From NCBI GenBank assembly GCA_027858965.1, contig JAQIBS010000193.1, positions 1-64,000 on the forward strand: a stretch of 64,000 bases of DNA. The letters run 5' to 3'. Shown here one piece after another: positions 39,039 to 48,300 of this stretch (the stretch's first letter is position 1; every line of letters starts with the position of its first letter). A model generated the notes under the pieces. The model saw only the letters and a program-made list of their open reading frames with translations, had not been told where the DNA came from and made no database searches. This DNA comes from Kiritimatiellia bacterium. GTDB taxonomy: Bacteria > Verrucomicrobiota > Kiritimatiellia > RFP12 > UBA1067. The position numbers and the translations under genes were made by a program.

Positions 39039-41231
39039 ATGACGAAAAACAGCATGAATCAGAACTCTTTAGTGCTCTTTTTTGCGTTCGTTATTACGGC
39101 TTTCTTTTCACTGGGGTTCTGGGTTTTGACATCCGGGTGCTCGCATTCAACTGATGATCCTGAGAATTATGTCGGTTCTGCATCCTGTCGGGAGTGTCAT
39201 GAAGTATTTTATCAGAAGTGGGCTCCATCCCATCATGGTAAGGCAATGCAGCCCTTCACAAAGGACTTTGTTGAAAGTGCCTTAACACCATTGGAAGAGC
39301 CCTTTAAAATCGGCGAATTCTCATATACTGTGGATCTGGATAATATGGTGATGTCTGAGCAGGATTCATCCGGCAAGGTTGAAAAGTTTAAGTTTGTTCA
39401 TGCTCTTGGGGGAAAAAATCTTTATTATTTTTTGACATCACTTGGGCGCGGTAAACTTCAGGTGATGCCTCTGGCTTACAACACGGTTAATGGTAGCTGG
39501 TATGATACTACCACCAGTATGATGCGGCATTTTCTGGAGGATCAGGAAGATGAGGCTCTTTCCTGGCGTGATTCAATGCTCACTTTTAATACCTCCTGTT
39601 TTGGTTGTCATGTGAGCCAGATCTCCAAGAATTATGATCTTGAAACAGATACATATAAAACTGAGTGGCGTGAAGCAGGTATCAGCTGCGAGTCCTGTCA
39701 CGGTCCGGGGGATGCCCATAATAAAGCTTTTCGTAAGGCAGCTAAAACAGGCAAAGCCCCGAAAGAACTTTATCTTAACAATTGGGATGGCTACTCTGTG
39801 GAGCAGGCCAATCATGCCTGCTCAACTTGTCATGCTAAATTCTCACCTATCTCAATGTCCTTCACTCCGGGTGATAACTTTTATGATCACTATGACCTGA
39901 TCTGTATGGAACACAGTGATTTCAGTCCGGAGGGGCGAGACTTGGGCGAGAATTATACCTTTACGCTGGCATCCATGAGTCCCTGTGTCAAGGCAGGAAA
40001 GCTGGATTGCGTTTTCTGCCATACATCCAGTGGCCGCTATCGCTTTGCAACCGAGAATCCGAATGGAGCCTGTGTTGAATGTCATGCAGAGCGGGTAAAG
40101 AATATTACGGCGCATTCTCACCATCCCTCCGATGGTAATACAGGTAAGTGTATTAGTTGTCATATGCCGATGACTTCATTTGCCAAGATGCGTCGCTGTG
40201 ATCACTCTATGCGTCCTCCGACTCCTGAGGCCTCTCGGCTTTATGGCTCAAAATCAGCCTGTATTATCTGTCATGCTGGTAAGAAAGAGGAGTGGGCTGC
40301 CGGGTTTGTGAATAAATGGCATCCTGATAGCACTTGGCAGAAACGTGTTGTATATGAGGGTGGGCTTGTTGCTGCTGCCAGAAAATCCGATTGGACTCAG
40401 TTGCCTGAGATGCTGGAGTATCTACAGAATTCTGAATCTGATGCAATTATAATAACCTCTTTGATTCGCCTTATTCAGATCAGTGCGGATGTGAACATCT
40501 GGGCCCCGGTTCTTCGTAAGTTGGCTGGTCATGAATCACCACTGGTTCGATCTGCAGTGGCTGTTGCCCTGGGATTCAATATACAATCGGATGAGAGTGT
40601 TCAGGTGCTCTTGAAGTTCTTGAAAGATGAGAGGCGTCTCGTGCGTGTGCGGGCGGTTTCCTCTCTTTCTCGTTACCCTTGGCAGAATCTGGATGAAAAG
40701 ACACAGGAACTGCTTATAAAATGCGAGAAAGAGGTGATGGATATGTTTGGCTCCATGCCCGATGCCTGGTCTAATTACTACAATAAAGGCAATTATATGC
40801 TTGATCGTGGTGATCCTGCTAATGCGATGAAGGCCTATAAAACCGCGATGAAGCTACGTCCTGATGTGGTTGTTTCATTTGTTAACGCTGCTGTTCTGGC
40901 TTCGCGTCAGGGAAACCTGGAAGAGGGTATCGGGTATCTTAGGCAGGCACACAGTGCTGAGCCTGAGGATGGTGCAGTGAATATGAACCTTGGTTTGGCA
41001 TTGGCAGAGAAGGGCGATCGTGAGGGATCCATGAAATGTTTGCGGGCTGCTTTGAAAGATCAGAGCTGTCGTCCGCAGGCAGCCTTTAATCTGGCGGTTA
41101 TGATTGGAGAATCGAATCTGGATAAGGCGGTTAATCTGGCGCGTATAGCCGCTGAGGCTCAGCCGGCGAACAAGCAGTATACAGATGCCTATCTTTACTA
41201 TCGGAACCGTAAAGCTGCATCAGGAAGATAG
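39039..41231 (+). CDS. Octaheme c-type cytochrome with HEAT and TPR repeats
   Basis: From the ATG at 39039 (AAAAAGGG upstream) this encodes 730 residues. An N-terminal hydrophobic segment ends in LTSGCSH, possibly a lipobox. Eight CxxCH heme sites follow: CRECH, CFGCH, CESCH, CSTCH, CVFCH, CVECH, CISCH and CIICH (residues ~50-425), resembling the cytochrome c554 type. The next ~120 residues look like HEAT repeats (SPLVRSAVAVALGF, RRLVRVRAVSSLSRYP) and the end is TPR-like (residues ~590-720). It is probably a periplasmic electron carrier or oxidoreductase held to the membrane. Partner and substrate are unknown; nitrite, hydroxylamine or extracellular acceptors are possible. Confidence 0.88.
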   Translation: MTKNSMNQNSLVLFFAFVITAFFSLGFWVLTSGCSHSTDDPENYVGSASCRECHEVFYQKWAPSHHGKAMQPFTKDFVESALTPLEEPFKIGEFSYTVDLDNMVMSEQDSSGKVEKFKFVHALGGKNLYYFLTSLGRGKLQVMPLAYNTVNGSWYDTTTSMMRHFLEDQEDEALSWRDSMLTFNTSCFGCHVSQISKNYDLETDTYKTEWREAGISCESCHGPGDAHNKAFRKAAKTGKAPKELYLNNWDGYSVEQANHACSTCHAKFSPISMSFTPGDNFYDHYDLICMEHSDFSPEGRDLGENYTFTLASMSPCVKAGKLDCVFCHTSSGRYRFATENPNGACVECHAERVKNITAHSHHPSDGNTGKCISCHMPMTSFAKMRRCDHSMRPPTPEASRLYGSKSACIICHAGKKEEWAAGFVNKWHPDSTWQKRVVYEGGLVAAARKSDWTQLPEMLEYLQNSESDAIIITSLIRLIQISADVNIWAPVLRKLAGHESPLVRSAVAVALGFNIQSDESVQVLLKFLKDERRLVRVRAVSSLSRYPWQNLDEKTQELLIKCEKEVMDMFGSMPDAWSNYYNKGNYMLDRGDPANAMKAYKTAMKLRPDVVVSFVNAAVLASRQGNLEEGIGYLRQAHSAEPEDGAVNMNLGLALAEKGDREGSMKCLRAALKDQSCRPQAAFNLAVMIGESNLDKAVNLARIAAEAQPANKQYTDAYLYYRNRKAASGR

Positions 41232-41302
41232 TTTTTTGCTTAATCCGGGTAACGACGTGGCAAGTAGGATTTGAGTTTTTTGCAGGGTACGATTCAATTT
41301 AG

Positions 41303-41334
41303 TTTAACTGATGTGTTTAAAATTTTGCTATAAT
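41303..41334 (+). promoter_or_regulatory. Extended -10 promoter of the siroheme-decarboxylase-like gene
   Basis: TGCTATAAT gives a perfect -10 box (41329-41334) with a TG extension. The -35 region is weak (TTTAAC at 41303). The start codon lies about 50 bases on. Confidence 0.5.
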
Positions 41335-41382
41335 TTTTATTCAATTTTTAACTATATATGGGTTTTGTAAGGATTTAATTTT

Positions 41383-42414
41383 ATGCTGGAAATGAGTGAC
41401 AAAGAGTCGCAGCTGATAATGGCTGCGCAAAGGGGTATCCCGGTTGTCGAAAGACCGTTTGCCGTGCTTGGGGAAGCATGCGACATCTCCGAGGGTGAGG
41501 TAATCGATATTATTAATAAGTTGCGTGCCAGCGGAGAGGCACGTCGTTTCGGGGCTGTCTTTGATTCGCGCAAACTGGGATATCGCAGTACGCTCTGTTC
41601 AATGCAGATCCCTGAAGATGAAATCTCAGATGTCTCCCGGAATGTCACCGCGTTGCGTGGTGTTACGCATGCTTATCAGCGTGGTTGGAATGATGAGTTA
41701 TCACGTGATAGTGTTGGGGGGCCGCGGGATAACAGCTGGCCTAACTTCTGGTTTACCCTGGCTACTCCGGCAAAGAGTTTTCAAAATGAGCTTGATACTT
41801 TACGTACAGCCTGTGCTCCCTATGATATTTATGATCTTCCGGCATTAATTCGTTTTAAGATCGATGTTGTCTTTGATCTGCGTACGCGCGAGAGAGATGA
41901 GCGGGTGGAGCCGCGTTCCCGTACTGATTTGAATAGTACTGAGGTCTATGAGCTGGATCAGATGCAGCAGTCGATTGTGAAATACCTTGAGGGCGATATT
42001 CCGGTTGTTTCGGAGTTTTATGGCGCTGTTGCTGATCATCTTAGTGTAGAGAAGTCGTTCCTGCTTGAAACTCTCTCTGTGTGGCAGAGCAACGGGGTGA
42101 TGCGTCGGATTGGTTTGCTGTTGCGACACCGTAAGGTTGGTTATAAAGCCAACGGTATGTGCTGCTGGAATGTTCCCGAAGATAAAATTGTTGAGGTAGG
42201 GCGCCTTGTGGCATCAGTTCCGGAGGTGACTCACTGTTACGAAAGACCGGCCTTTAATGCGTTTCCGTTTAATCTGTTTGCCATGATTCATACCACAGCG
42301 TGGGAGAATACCCAGGCGCTTTTTCAACGGATCTCTGATGACAGCGGTCTGAGTAATGGACAGTTGCTGCTCAGTGTGCGTGAATTTAAGAAGACCAGCA
42401 TGCAGTTTTTTTGA
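41383..42414 (+). CDS. Fused AhbA/AhbB (NirDL-type) siroheme decarboxylase-like protein
   Basis: This 343-residue protein consists of two copies of the same module: an Lrp/AsnC-like helix-turn-helix followed by a ferredoxin-like domain. The first half has GIPVVERPFAVLGEACDIS, GEARRFGAVFDSRKLGY and VTHAYQR; the second has DIPVVSEFYGAVADHLSVE, GVMRRIGLLLRHRKVGY and VTHCYERP. The G-x-x-R-R-x-G and V-T-H-x-Y signatures are those of NirD/L/G/H and AhbA/B, which decarboxylate siroheme to didecarboxysiroheme on the route to heme or heme d1. Usually the subunits are separate; here they are one chain. The octaheme cytochrome gene lies just upstream. A transcriptional regulator of the Lrp type is a less likely reading. 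Confidence 0.82.
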   Translation: MLEMSDKESQLIMAAQRGIPVVERPFAVLGEACDISEGEVIDIINKLRASGEARRFGAVFDSRKLGYRSTLCSMQIPEDEISDVSRNVTALRGVTHAYQRGWNDELSRDSVGGPRDNSWPNFWFTLATPAKSFQNELDTLRTACAPYDIYDLPALIRFKIDVVFDLRTRERDERVEPRSRTDLNSTEVYELDQMQQSIVKYLEGDIPVVSEFYGAVADHLSVEKSFLLETLSVWQSNGVMRRIGLLLRHRKVGYKANGMCCWNVPEDKIVEVGRLVASVPEVTHCYERPAFNAFPFNLFAMIHTTAWENTQALFQRISDDSGLSNGQLLLSVREFKKTSMQFF

Positions 42415-42454
42415 GGTGTGAAGTTAGAAGAGTGAAGTTAGAAGTTTCATGTAG

Positions 42455-42508
42455 GGGCGACATGCATGTCGCCCGGTGTTTTGCGTAGGGGCAACATGCA
42501 TGTTGCCC
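42455..42508. repeat. Two covarying REP palindromes upstream of the phosphofructokinase
   Basis: GGGCGACATGCATGTCGCCC (42455-42474) and GGGCAACATGCATGTTGCCC (42489-42508) are perfect 20-bp palindromes 14 bp apart. They differ by one base in each arm, and the two changes keep the pairing. Each is preceded by GTAG. They sit just before the ribosome-binding site of the next gene. Confidence 0.9.
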
Positions 42509-42532
42509 TGTATTTGTAACAGGAGAAGAAAA

Positions 42533-43813
42533 GTGAAGAATGTATTAGTTGCCCAGTCGGGAGGACCATCCGCAGTTATCAATAATTCAATTCGTGGTGT
42601 CATTGATGCCTGTCGTGATTACCCGGATATGTTTGGCAATGTCTATGGTGCCTGGCATGGAATTGAAGGTGTTTTAAAAGAGGAGCTGCTGGATATCACA
42701 GCTCAGGATGATAAAGAGATTAGGCTGCTTGCCTCGACTCCGGCCGCCGGGGCCATTGGAACCTGCCGTTACAAAATCAAAGCCAATCAGGATCAGGATT
42801 TTGATCGGGTGGTTGATGTGCTGAAAGCCCACGAGATCGGTTATTTCTTTTATGCCGGCGGTAATGATTCCATGGATACCGCTAATAAGGTTGCGCAGAT
42901 CGCCGCTGCAAAAGGGCTGGAATTGATTGCGATCGGAGTTCCGAAAACAATTGATAATGATGTGGGTGACTCTGAATTCAAGCTGGTTGATCATACCCCT
43001 GGTTATGGTTCTACCGCCCGCTACTGGGCTGCCAATCTTTTGGGCGCCAATGAGGAAAATGCCGGTTCCTCTCCCGCTGATCCGGTTCTGGTGCTGCAGG
43101 CTATGGGGCGTAAGATCGGGTTTATACCCGCTGCCGCCCGTCTGGCTGATCCTGATCGTAGACTCCCTCTGCAGATATATTTAACCGAGTCCGGTGTCTC
43201 CATGACTGAGATGGCAGACCTGGTGAACGACGAGCTGGTTCGCAGCGGTCGTTGTATTATTGTTGTGAGTGAGGGTTTTAATGTCGGTGATATCGGCGAG
43301 CAGAAAGACTCTTTTGGCCACACGAATTTCGGTGCCAGTGAGCGTACGGCTCAGTCAGCGATTGTTACTTATCTTAATTCAGTTGGGTTGAAGGCCACAG
43401 GCAAGGCCCGCGGTCAGACGGTGGGAACTGATCAGCGCCACTCCGCTCCGTTGGCCTCGGTTGTTGATTTGCAGGAGGCCTATGAGTCTGGACGCTACGC
43501 TGTCGAGATTGCACGAAAAGACGGTAATGGCTTTATGTCAACCATCCTGCGTGAACCGGGGGATATTTATAAAGTCCGTTATGACAAAGTGCCTTTAGAT
43601 ATCGTTGCCAACAGCGAGCGCTTCTTCCCGAAGGAGTGGATTGCACCGAATCGTATTGATGTAACCGATGAGTTTATTAAATATGCTAAGCCCTTGATCG
43701 GTGAGCAGTGGGCTAATGTTCCGCTGGAGAATGGACTGCCGCGTTTCACTCGCTTTGCCCCTATCTTTGCCACGAAAAAATGTGCTGCGTATGTGCCTCA
43801 GGCATATCGGTGA
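42533..43813 (+). CDS. Phosphofructokinase, probably PPi-dependent
   Basis: This 426-residue enzyme of the PfkA superfamily phosphorylates fructose 6-phosphate. The N-terminal loop is AQSGGPSAVINNS. The sites that separate donors read YAGGNDSMDTA and PKTIDND: an Asp where ATP enzymes have Gly after GGD, and a Lys where they have Gly before TIDND. Both favour pyrophosphate. Other motifs are DHTPGYGSTARYWA, AMGRKIGFIPAAARLAD and GQTVGTDQRH. The GTG at 42533 is chosen because AGGAGA lies eight bases upstream; the open frame extends back through two REP palindromes, which are not coding. Confidence 0.88.
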   Translation: MKNVLVAQSGGPSAVINNSIRGVIDACRDYPDMFGNVYGAWHGIEGVLKEELLDITAQDDKEIRLLASTPAAGAIGTCRYKIKANQDQDFDRVVDVLKAHEIGYFFYAGGNDSMDTANKVAQIAAAKGLELIAIGVPKTIDNDVGDSEFKLVDHTPGYGSTARYWAANLLGANEENAGSSPADPVLVLQAMGRKIGFIPAAARLADPDRRLPLQIYLTESGVSMTEMADLVNDELVRSGRCIIVVSEGFNVGDIGEQKDSFGHTNFGASERTAQSAIVTYLNSVGLKATGKARGQTVGTDQRHSAPLASVVDLQEAYESGRYAVEIARKDGNGFMSTILREPGDIYKVRYDKVPLDIVANSERFFPKEWIAPNRIDVTDEFIKYAKPLIGEQWANVPLENGLPRFTRFAPIFATKKCAAYVPQAYR

Positions 43814-43817
43814 GATG

Positions 43818-43937
43818 GTTGAAATAGTTGAAATAGTTAAAAAGTTGAAGTGGTTTTGTTTTATTATCCTCTTCAATCTTTTTAACCCTTCAACCCCCTT
43901 TTAACCTTTCAACCATTTTAACCCCTTTAACCTGTTT
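43818..43937. repeat. Converging nonamer arrays between pfk and pdxB
   Basis: GTTGAAATA-type units (43818-43852) are followed, after a T-rich centre, by TTCAACC/TTTAACC-type units (43871-43937), mostly 9 bp with one or two 10-bp steps. The two halves are in opposite orientation and could fold into a long imperfect hairpin. The array ends four bases before the pdxB start and leaves no clear ribosome-binding site. Confidence 0.8.
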
Positions 43938-43940
43938 ACT

Positions 43941-45086
43941 ATGAAAATTGTATGTGATAAAAATATGCCTTACGCTGAGGAGGCGTTCTCGACCATTGGC
44001 GATGTTGTTCTGATTCCCGGACGGGCTATCAGTGCCGCTGATGTGAAAGATGCGGATGTGTTGGTTACCCGCTCCACAACCAAGATCAATGCGAGTCTTC
44101 TGACCGGGAGTTCACTGAAGTTTTATGGCTCCGGAGTGATTGGTGTTGATCATATTGATTTTGATCTATTGGCAAGCATGGGTATTCAGTGGGCCACAGC
44201 TCCCGGGTGTAATGCTGTCAGTGTCGGTAACTATGTGACTGCGGCTCTGCTCTGGCTGGGCGGGAAGTTTGATTTTGAGCTTGCCAGCAAAACCATTGGC
44301 GTGATCGGGGTGGGGAATGTCGGTAAGCAGGTTTGTCGCTTCTGTTCTGCCATGGGGATGCGGGTGTTGGCCAATGATCCGCCGCGTCAGCGCAATATCG
44401 CTGATTTTGAGGCTAGAAATTTTGTATCACGGGATCAGATTCTGGCTGAGGCCGATTTCATTACCTGTCATGTGCCGCTCAACAAAAAGGGAACCGATAA
44501 AACGGTTCACCTGTTGGGTGCTGATGAGCTGTCACGGGCTAAAGAGGGTGTTGTTCTGATCAATGCCGCCCGCGGGCCGGTTGTTGACAATCAGGCGTTG
44601 CTGGATCTTCTGGGCGGGCGTATTTCCCATGCCGTTATCGATTGCTGGGAGGGGGAACCCGTTTACCGTGCTGATTTGATGGAGCAGATTGATCTGGGCA
44701 CGCCCCATATTGCCGGTCATGCCTATGAGGGCAAGGTGAACGGGACTGCCATGGTCTACCGGGCTGCTTGTGATTTTCTGGGAATTGAACCCTCCTATAA
44801 CTTTGATCTGCCTGAACCGCCTGTGCCCCATATCAGGGTTGATGCAACCGCTAAGGCTTATGAGGATGTTTTGCGCGAACTTGTCTTAAAGGTTTATAAT
44901 ATTAAGGCCGATTCAGATCGTTTGCGTTTATCCTGCGTTGTCTCAGATTCGGAGCGCTCATCAGCCTTTGATGCTCAGCGCAGCGCCTACCCTATGCGGC
45001 GTCAGTTTGAAGCAACTCGCATTGAGATTAAGGGCGCAGATGAACAGTTGCTGACTAAAATCAGGGCTCTAGATTTTTCTATTTAA
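43941..45086 (+). CDS. pdxB: Erythronate-4-phosphate dehydrogenase
   Basis: This 381-residue D-isomer-specific 2-hydroxyacid dehydrogenase performs the second step of the DXP-independent pyridoxal phosphate pathway. It begins MKIVCDKNMPYAEEAF, typical of PdxB. The Rossmann motif is GVIGVGNVGKQV (~114-125), the substrate-binding Ser/Arg region is TRSTTKIN (~53-60) and the catalytic histidine lies in TPHIAGHAYEGKVNG (~257-271). The PdxB-specific C-terminal dimerisation domain (~290-381) is present. Gap to the next gene is 242 bp. Confidence 0.92.
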   Translation: MKIVCDKNMPYAEEAFSTIGDVVLIPGRAISAADVKDADVLVTRSTTKINASLLTGSSLKFYGSGVIGVDHIDFDLLASMGIQWATAPGCNAVSVGNYVTAALLWLGGKFDFELASKTIGVIGVGNVGKQVCRFCSAMGMRVLANDPPRQRNIADFEARNFVSRDQILAEADFITCHVPLNKKGTDKTVHLLGADELSRAKEGVVLINAARGPVVDNQALLDLLGGRISHAVIDCWEGEPVYRADLMEQIDLGTPHIAGHAYEGKVNGTAMVYRAACDFLGIEPSYNFDLPEPPVPHIRVDATAKAYEDVLRELVLKVYNIKADSDRLRLSCVVSDSERSSAFDAQRSAYPMRRQFEATRIEIKGADEQLLTKIRALDFSI

Positions 45087-45170
45087 TCGACCTGTAAAAA
45101 AATAAAATTCTTCAAATTATGTGCGTTAAACTGTACATATGTCAAAAAATTCACAAAATTAATTTTTGTC

Positions 45171-45199
45171 TTGTATTACAATCAAAAGTTATCTATGCT
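45171..45199 (+). promoter_or_regulatory. Candidate promoter of the giant adhesin-like gene
   Basis: TTGTAT (45171-45176) and TATGCT (45194-45199) are 17 bp apart; an overlapping pair TTGTCT/TATCTA is also possible. A tandem TGTGGGCACC repeat lies downstream at 45254-45273 and could be an operator. The leader would be about 125 bases. Confidence 0.35.
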
Positions 45200-45328
45200 T
45201 AACTATATTCAAAATAGAATAGATAATACCTTTGGAGTATACCGCTGTGCATGTGTGGGCACCTGTGGGCACCCCAGTGCAGCAGGACGCTAGACAAATT
45301 ACATTTTTAAGTTTACAGGAGGGTTGAA

Positions 45329-48300
45329 ATGAATCAATTGTTACGCCTCATGTTAATCGGAGCCATGGTCTTTTTTGCGTCCGCGCAAAATCTGACCGCC
45401 AAAACAAATTATGTTGATGCCGTGAGTGGCCTTGATATTAATGATGGCTTAACACCTGCAACCTCTAAAAAAACCCTGCAGGCTGCGGTGGATGTCGCCG
45501 AGAGTGGCGATGTTGTGCTCGCTGCGCCCGGTGTTTACGATCAAGGTGGTCGTCCTGAAGGGGCAGCCAGTGAGGGCTACGACAGTCTCACCAATCGTGT
45601 CTGTATAGACAAAGCACTGACTCTCCGTGCCAGTAACGGTCCTGCTGAGACTCTGATTGTTGGGCAGCGCGGCACAGCTGACAATGGTTTGGCCTCCAAT
45701 GCTGTCCGCTGTGTACTGGCTACCTACTCAGGGACCATGATCGAAGGTTTTACGATTACCAACGGTCATACCATGGCCCATGATGATTGGAGTGATGACA
45801 GCCTGGGCGGCGGAGTCCGTTGCGGTTATAGTGGTGTGACCCTGTCGAACTGCGTGCTGAGCGGCAACGCCGCTTATTTTGGTGGCGGCGTTTACTACGG
45901 CAAGGCGCTTTCCTGTCGGTTTATCGGCAATACGGCTGAAGAATGGGGCGGCGGCGCCGAATACGGCACGTTCGAGAACTGCCTGTTTGTAGGAAACTCC
46001 GCTGGCACTTATGGAGGTGCGGTTTCCGATGGGGATTTGTTGGTCCACTGCACGGTGGTTGGTAACAGTGCGGGCACGGGCGGCGGAGGTACAGCCTGGA
46101 CAGCCTTCAACAACTCCATCGTCTATTACAACACTGCTCCGCAGAATCCTAACTACAGTTGGGGCTGGAGCTTTGACGGATCCTGTACCGTTCCGATGCC
46201 GGATAACAGTTATATGGTGCTGGCGGATGCACCGCAGTTTGCTAATACCAATGATTGGTCTGACCTTCACCTTACGCTCTACTCGTTGTGCATTGATGGT
46301 GGATCAGCAGACTATACAATATCCGAATCCACTGATCTGGACGGCCAGCCCCGCATTGCAGGGGAGGCTCCCGATATAGGTGCTTTTGAGTGGCAGGGAG
46401 CTGTGCTCCCCGTCATTTCATTTGCGGAGCAGAGCGCAGATGTGAGCGAGGACAACGGCCCGGTGAACATCGGCCTGACTCTCTCCCCCACGCAGAAAAC
46501 TGACGTAACCCTGCAACTTTCCTATAGCGGAAGTGCTACGGATAGTGACGATTATACGGGTGCGCATGCTAACATAACCTTTGCGGCTTATCAAAGTGAG
46601 ACCAATTTCTTTCTGGACATTGTTGATGACGCGCTGCCTGAATATCAGGAGTCCATTATTGTTGACCTTCAGACCAACAGTAGTTTCCGTTTTAACCACA
46701 CTGTGCATTCAATCAATATCTTTGATAATGATGGTATGCCGGAGATAAGTAATTTTCTGATCGATAATGGCACGGGTGGCTGCAGCAACCGCATAGTGAC
46801 TCTGTCCTTCGAGACTTTGAATGAACCCACCGAATATGCAGTTAGTGAGGACTCAGCTTTTACCAATGTTACCTGGATGACGATAGGAGAACAGTCTATT
46901 AGCTATACTCTCTCCGAAGGTTATGGTGCTAAAACCCTCTGGGTACGTGTGCGTAAACCTGATGGTGCGGGATACCTGATCTCTTTGCCGACTTCGGCAT
47001 CGATCGTTTATGGCCCGGCTCTCGATATTGCTATTGATTGGCCTGGGGTCAGATTTGCTACAGATGGTGGTAACGGAGAGCAGTGGTTCTCTGTGAGCAA
47101 CAACGTCGCGCAGGGTGGATTTCTGGCACGGAGTGGTAAAATGTTGCCTTCCTATGGCTGGATTGACTCCTGGTTGAGTCTGACAGTTACTGTTGAGCGT
47201 GCCAGTCAGATTGTTTTTACCGTTGAAAGGTTTAGTAACAGCGGATACGTTGATTTTTCTAGGGATGGAGAGACCCTCGGTATGGAAAACAGCTGGGAGC
47301 CCGGTTCGCATAATTATGCATTTGAACTTGAACCGGGCGAGCGTGTTTTGCAGTGGATTTTTCATGGATGGGATGAAGGTGGTGAGTCTGGTACACAAAT
47401 AGTTGCTGACAACTACTACACGCTTGATGCCGTTTCTCTGCAGCCCCTGCCGCCGCGCGTCTGGTTTAAAACCGATGACATCTTTGTTCCTGAAACAAGT
47501 GCTGCTTCTGTGGCTGAGGTTCTGCTGGAGTGGCCGCTGGATCAACCGCTGACTGTAAACTATGCAATGTCCGGCTCTGCTGATAATACGCTGGACTACA
47601 CCGTCTCAGGCACCGCAGGTCAGTTTGTTATACAGGCAGGTGAGACCAACGGCTCATTCACGGTAACAGGCATTGATGATAGTGAGCCTGAGCATGGCGA
47701 GGTGGCTGTGTTTACCTTAGCCGACGGCAGCGCATATCGTGTCGGTCAGCCGGAGAGTTATGAAGTGAATATTCTGGCCAATGATGGGCTGATCGATTTT
47801 TTTGAGCTGTTAGTTGAGGGCGGTGTTCCTGAAACCACTAATCAGGTGGTTGAGATTGGTGTTGAGGCTTCCACTATACCGAGTCATATCCTGATCTCTG
47901 AAAACGACGATTTCAGTGAGAGTGAGTGGCAGGAATTTGTGCCGGGTATGACTTTTACTCTCTCTGCTGGCTATGAATTGAAGACGATCTATGTCAAGGT
48001 TGCGCTACCAAAGGCGGGCGGCGGGTATGAGGAGTCTGATGTTATCTCAGCTTCAATCAAATTGGTGGTCTGCACCTTGCCGGTGGCGCTTGATACAGAT
48101 ATCGCTGTCACAACATTGGTTAATCATTCCTGGCTGGGCCAGACCAATGTCACGCATGACGGGGTTGATGCCGCTCGCAGTGCTGAGTTGCCGTCGGTGC
48201 AGCAATATGCGTATTCTTACATGTCTGCAATGGTTGAAGGTCCCTCGATCGTTTCATTTTGGTGGAAAGTCTCGAGTTATTCCTATTCCAGCTATTACAA

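Noticed and set aside
42476-42532. N-terminal extension of the phosphofructokinase
   Set aside because: It would translate REP palindromes; the conserved N-terminus starts at the GTG at 42533.
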